From NCBI GenBank assembly GCA_018389105.1, contig JACATO010002191.1, forward strand, positions 186,001 to 250,000: a stretch of DNA of 64,000 nt, given 5' to 3'. The notes beneath the pieces were generated by a model that saw only the letters and a program-made list of their open reading frames with translations, had not been told where the DNA came from and did no database searches. Made by a program: the position numbers and the translations under genes. The stretch comes from Nautilus pompilius. Its lineage: Eukaryota > Mollusca > Cephalopoda > Nautilida > Nautilidae. Positions 59,506-64,000 of the stretch are shown here, piece after piece. Within the stretch, counting starts at the first letter, position 1, and the number at the start of each line of letters is the position of its first letter.

Positions 59506-60866
59506 AAAAAATCACTTTAATCAAAATGTAAGCACACAAAACTATTTACACAATTGGTGTTGTTTATATTATTTTAGCCATGTGTTTAATTGTTTGTTTT
59601 GTGATCAACATTTGTTGAATCAGCCAATCAAAAGAATGACAGCCAGTGGTAAAACTTGCAAAGGAAAATGTTCTAAATTGCAAAACACACCTGGGTGCAC
59701 CATTTTCTCTTCAGCATAGAACCTAAATAGACATCATTAATTACTGCTATCACAACATGCTAGCTAGAAAATTGGGGATTAATAAAATCAAAATTGTTTC
59801 TTAATTTAATTATCAATTATGGACTTTATTTTAACTGCTAGCAACTGTCTTCTACTTTTTATTAATCTTGCGCAGGTTTATTTTCTATTTTTGTTTAACA
59901 AGGATGGCTCTGGATCCACAAACTATAGCTTACCATTTTTCTTTAGACTTATCATTGTAAGAAGGAAAGAAATTGACTGTTATTGACAGGCTTTTGTTTT
60001 GAACGCTGTACAACTTATTCAGTGGCTGTCTTTGTTTTGTGTTTGTCAGAGTCCTTATTGTTTGGGTGTTTTGTTCCAGTTCATGTTTTGTCACAGCTGA
60101 TATATCAAAGTCACAACATAAAACCTTTGACATAGCATTGGCCTCAAATCAGTTATTAGTTAGATCTTACAAAAAATATTATTGTGTTCTCAAATCTAAG
60201 AGTCTCTCTCTCTCTCTCTGCAATAATGAGTTTAAAATAAAACTTATTAAGCTTTAAGTAAAAAAAGAAAATGACGGATACACTGAGGACAAACTTGAAT
60301 GTTTAGAAGATAAACAAACAGAAAGACAACTGTATTAATAAAAAAGATTTTAAAGAAATACCGGTTTGTTGAAAAATAAAAACTTAACAATCCATAAATA
60401 AAATCTTATTTTTTAAATAACTTTTTTATTTCATTGATTTCAAGGAAATTTTCACACTTTTGATACATCTGTTTAGTTGTATATCTTATTTATGCAAGAT
60501 GTGCCACATGTTTGGTTATGTGTCATATTTGTGCAAGGTGCTCTGTATGGTTTTAGATATCACTATTTTCTTTTTATTCTTACAAAGGCACTTGAAAAGA
60601 TCCCCAATGTGAGATTATTGTAATTAATTTTGTTTATGCATTCAACGGTTTGTAATTAGTAATACATGTTAAAGTTTGGTGTTCCTTTAAGCAGTATTGA
60701 TTTATATTAAATATAAAAGGGTGAAGTTTATCTTTATTGTGGAAAAATCTCACTTCTGAGCTTAATTCAGTAATAGTTGCTAGTAAATTAGCTCTGTGAG
60801 TTTCTCATAAAAATGTATTTGCTCATAATTTAAAACATCTCGTTGCCATGTATTTTTTTTCCTTAG
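59506..60866. other. AT-rich non-coding stretch
   Basis: A (CT)8 run lies at 60203-60219. No gene recognised. Confidence 0.4.
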
Positions 60867-60890
60867 GGATCCAGAAAAATTTAGAATAAG
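60867..60890 (+). CDS. Candidate 24-nt microexon
   Basis: Preceded by an uninterrupted pyrimidine tract ATTTTTTTTCCTTAG and ending AATAAG before GTGAGAGG; both splice sites are strong. Length is divisible by three. Two of three frames hold a stop; the open one (phase 2-2) has the core DPEKFRI. Like the 25072 candidate it fits the microexon pattern, with the best acceptor seen in this window. No homology evidence. Confidence 0.42.
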
Positions 60891-62775
60891 GTGAGAGGTC
60901 ATCCTATATTAGCCTGAATGGGGAGAAAACAGTTTGTATTAGAAAAATGGTAGTTGGCTCCCTTGTGTTGAATGCAGAACAGAACCAGTCCAGTTTCAAA
61001 CAGTTTTTTTAAATTTTTTGCTGAATGGATGGAGCGATGTTGCAAGCCATCTTTACACTGTCTTTTGCGCGGCTCAGAGGTTTGGAATCTAGAATGCTAA
61101 GGCATCTGGGACAACTGGGCACATGGCAGGACCACTTTTTATTAGTGAAGGAAGGAATTTGGTCTGGTCAGAGAAAGCACACATGGAGACAAGGTGGTGG
61201 TACAGAAGAGTGAGAGCTGTATGCAGAAAATAGCTTGGACTCAATTGTGATCAGTGGACATGCTTAGCTAAACTGTTTTCCCACTGTCCAGGTGAAATAC
61301 TGTTTATCATTTACAGATTGATCGTAATTACTTCAAAGATATTTGTTATCAAGAAAATGAACTAAGTAGTGTTATCTTACAGATTGGGGGCTAAATTACA
61401 TTATCTTTAACTAGTTATATGCAACTTTGACTTCTTAAGTATGTTTATTACATAAGGTCTCACCAATTAGGATATACAAAGTTCAAACAATGTTGGGTTC
61501 TGATATTCCTTACTTAAATTTCAGTGCTGAAAGTAAAACCAGAAATTTGAATCTAACTAGAATTGCCTCCTACATTTTCTGGTTCTGATACCAAGCATTG
61601 CTCTCTGAAGTAGCTGTTGAGCTGTATGTATTATCATGTTCATCTCTGGAAATATCCAGTGACATGGCAAGTGTATGCTCAGCTATGTTTTGGCTCTTGA
61701 AGCTATCATGTGTTCAAAGCTACTTTTTCAGGATCAACATTTGGTAGTTGTCAGAGTAGATTTAGTGCTCTTGTCTTCAGGCTAATGAGTTTCTGGTTTT
61801 TCATTTCTTTACTGATATTGTTCAGGCTGTCTGTGTGCTCCATTCTTTTTATTGAATACTATTAACTGCCTAAGTCCACTGTACTTGAAATTCTTTTCAA
61901 CTAATTTTGCATCAAAGATCAATTACGTGATTCATAGATGAAGGCTGCATTGATTAATGTTATTCCTGAACAAACAAAATGTTGTTAGCATATATTTTTT
62001 TTGCTTTCTTCTATTCTTTTTCTTTTAAAGTTAAAATTTCTTTGAAAAACATAAATATGTGATCCAGATCCACATGTGTGTAAAATCTTTTATGTTTTTT
62101 TTTTTTGATTCAAAACAAAGACAAGCCAGGTATTTTCAGCATTTAATCACTTTATTCTTTTCATAGAAGAAACCAATTCTCTTTTCTCTTGAATTATCCA
62201 TTATGATCTTCATTCCTAATTGGTGAATCTGGTTTTATTGCTCCCTGCCCAAAAGTGGAGAACAAAGAGTGGATATTAAAGCTGTCCCTTCACAACACTG
62301 TGCTTATGGTTTGAAACTTCATGCAAACTATGCATGATATGGGTGCCATGTTTAAATTTGGAAGCTTGATTTTTTTAGCAGGTGATAGCTGCTGATAAAT
62401 GGGAATACCAGCATCGTTATCCATACTCTTGACGAGCTATGGGTGAAATGATGCTTACATTCTTCCACTATGCTGTGTTACTTGAACTATATAAAGCATG
62501 TTTTGTTGTTTTTGTTATTTTCATTTTAATTTCTATGTTGGTCCACTGTGTTTGGCAAGTCAGGCATCAAAATTTGGTTCTTTTTGTGTCTGTTATATAG
62601 AATTTTACAGGTTCTTGATAGAACAGCTGTATTCTGGTCCTGGAATGCATGCCAATTACCAGCATATGGTTCTGCATTCACACACATTTGCCTTGGGCAG
62701 ATCAGCAAGATGTGGTATACTACTGGTGCTCAGGAGGGAGAACTACCTGTCTAAAGTAGTCTTGTCTTTGGTTAT
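60891..62775. other. Non-coding stretch
   Basis: AT-rich apart from 61020-61215, where a GC-richer block has a 62-codon frame (MDGAMLQAIFTLSFARL..) of no known family. No gene supported. Confidence 0.35.
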
Positions 62776-62937
62776 GGGGGGTGTGGATCCCTATCTCAGT
62801 TACAAGATGAGGGAGGGATTGTGTGGTTACATAGTGATTTCGTTGCACAACCACTTCTTAGCATGGGGAAGCCATGAGCAAAATTGTTTACTAGAACTTT
62901 TCATTTTCAGATGTTGGAGGAAACCAGGTTTAAGGTA
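62776..62937 (-). mobile_element. tRNA-derived SINE, copy 10 (tail half)
   Basis: Plus-strand view: GGGGTGTGGATCCCTATCTC (tail as at 50768), then TACTAGAACTTTTCATTTTC and AGATGTTGGAGGAAACCAGG, where the match stops. The tRNA-like head is absent, the state expected for a 5'-truncated copy in this orientation. Confidence 0.75.
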
Positions 62938-64000
62938 GTATTAAATATTAAGATATTTTTGTTGTTTTTAGCCAATCTTTAAGAATGGTTTTAAAATTTT
63001 GCTGTGTGTCTTTCCTTATTTCTTGGGGGTAGATGTTCTATAAATTTTAGACTCACTGTCCCTATGACTCGTCTTAAAACTTGAAGTTAATTGTGGAAAA
63101 TCCATCATCCTAAAATGGAGGAAACAAAATAGTTTTCCAAACTATTCAATCTTGGCTGACACATGAACAGGTTTCTAATTGATTAAATGCTGCATAACCT
63201 AGAATTATTTGGAAGACCCCTGTGATGGTATGGTAGTTGAAAGGTTTGAGATGGTAGAAATCATTGAGAGAGAGATGAATGACTAATGGTAGGTTCAGAA
63301 GCAGCTAATGTGACTGTCAACTTCCAGAAGTACTAACCACTACTGTAGATTAAAGAGTTGGCTGCAAATAATTGGCATGTCGATTAGTACACACCTAAAC
63401 AAACCTCTGAAATTTAATTGAGAAACTAATACTGCCCCAGCTCTGCCATGTTAAAGAAGACACCTTCAGAACAAAGGTAACGTTTATTGTGACACATTTA
63501 ACTATAGTACATGTTTCAAAGAAAGGAAGAAAAAAATAGAGAAATCAGTACTTGGAAACGCCACCATCTCTGGAATAGCTCATCCATTCAGAATGATGAT
63601 CTCAGGGCATCTTTGAATTGTTGCTGTGTGTATTTGTTTGTTTCATCTTTTGGGAGCATGGTTCGAGTTTCTCCTTTAACCAGTACTTAAAGAACTGTGC
63701 TGTGCTTGTCCATGGATTGGAAGGCTTGCCAGAGCAATAAGAATTTATGAGCAGTAAGCATGGAACTGTTCAGAAGTCAGATTATCTCAGATCTCGTGCA
63801 GCTGTCATTGGTAGAGATGAAAGGATGAGCACAAGGTAAACAAGCAGTCAGCTGATTAATGCCATAGACCAGTCTGTTAACTTTTATGACAACACACCTC
63901 TTCAGAATACCATTACAGGAATTTTCATTGAGTTGATGTAGAGATCTGATTACATTTCATTTACCAAAAAAGAAAAATTAATAAATGAAAATAGGCTAAG
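62938..64000. other. Non-coding stretch to window end
   Basis: No gene assigned. At 63791-63835 a 45-nt plus-strand segment follows GATTATCTCAG and precedes GTAAAC, with the phase 2-2 reading SRAAVIGRDERMST. The same frame is open from 63740 for 33 codons (EFMSSKHGTVQKSDYLRS..). The acceptor is weak, so it is only noted. Confidence 0.3.

Overview
The window is animal nuclear DNA. It is AT-rich and intron-like, with no long intact open reading frame that looks like a host protein, many microsatellites, tRNA-derived SINEs and decayed copies of several DNA-transposon superfamilies (hAT, Tc1/mariner, Tigger/pogo, piggyBac). This repeat mix and the abundant CT, CA and CAT runs suit an invertebrate, perhaps a mollusc or other lophotrochozoan. 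That placement is inference; nothing here fixes the species.

Layout. 1-2.8 kb: AT-rich DNA ending in a 1.1-kb CATCTCTCT satellite. 3.5-5.5 kb: a decayed hAT-family (ZMYM1/DUF4371-like) transposase. 5.86-6.0 kb: a small palindromic MITE candidate. 6.7-7.5 kb: a decayed Tc1-like transposase. 12.4-14.25 kb: a Tigger/pogo element without a recognisable right end. 16.56-17.65 kb: a TTAA-flanked non-autonomous piggyBac candidate. 21.75-24.09 kb: a complete Tigger-like element with TA target duplication, a broken minus-strand transposase and an internal 58-bp inverted repeat. 27.96-29.94 kb: a complete but dead piggyBac with TTAA duplication. 33.5-35.35 kb: a 1.8-kb satellite alternating (CT)n and (CAT)n. 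31.8-63 kb: at least ten copies or fragments of one tRNA-derived SINE family. 49.7-49.9 kb: a 43-bp minisatellite carrying CCAAT and GATA motifs. 51.33-52.62 kb: a complete but dead mariner. Two related short palindromic MITEs lie at 30.7 and 39.1 kb.

Host gene content. Scattered short plus-strand segments have good splice signals and an open frame: 21 nt at 25072-25092, 33 nt at 26124-26156, 56 nt at 41818-41873 and 24 nt at 60867-60890. There is also a possible alternative first exon (ATG at 42251, GTAAGT donor after 42286) beneath a locally GC- and pyrimidine-rich stretch. The simplest reading is that much or all of the window lies inside one or more long-intron plus-strand genes, possibly with microexons. 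I cannot name the gene, and the exon calls are motif-based. All transposase genes seen carry stops or frameshifts, so no autonomous mobile element here looks active.
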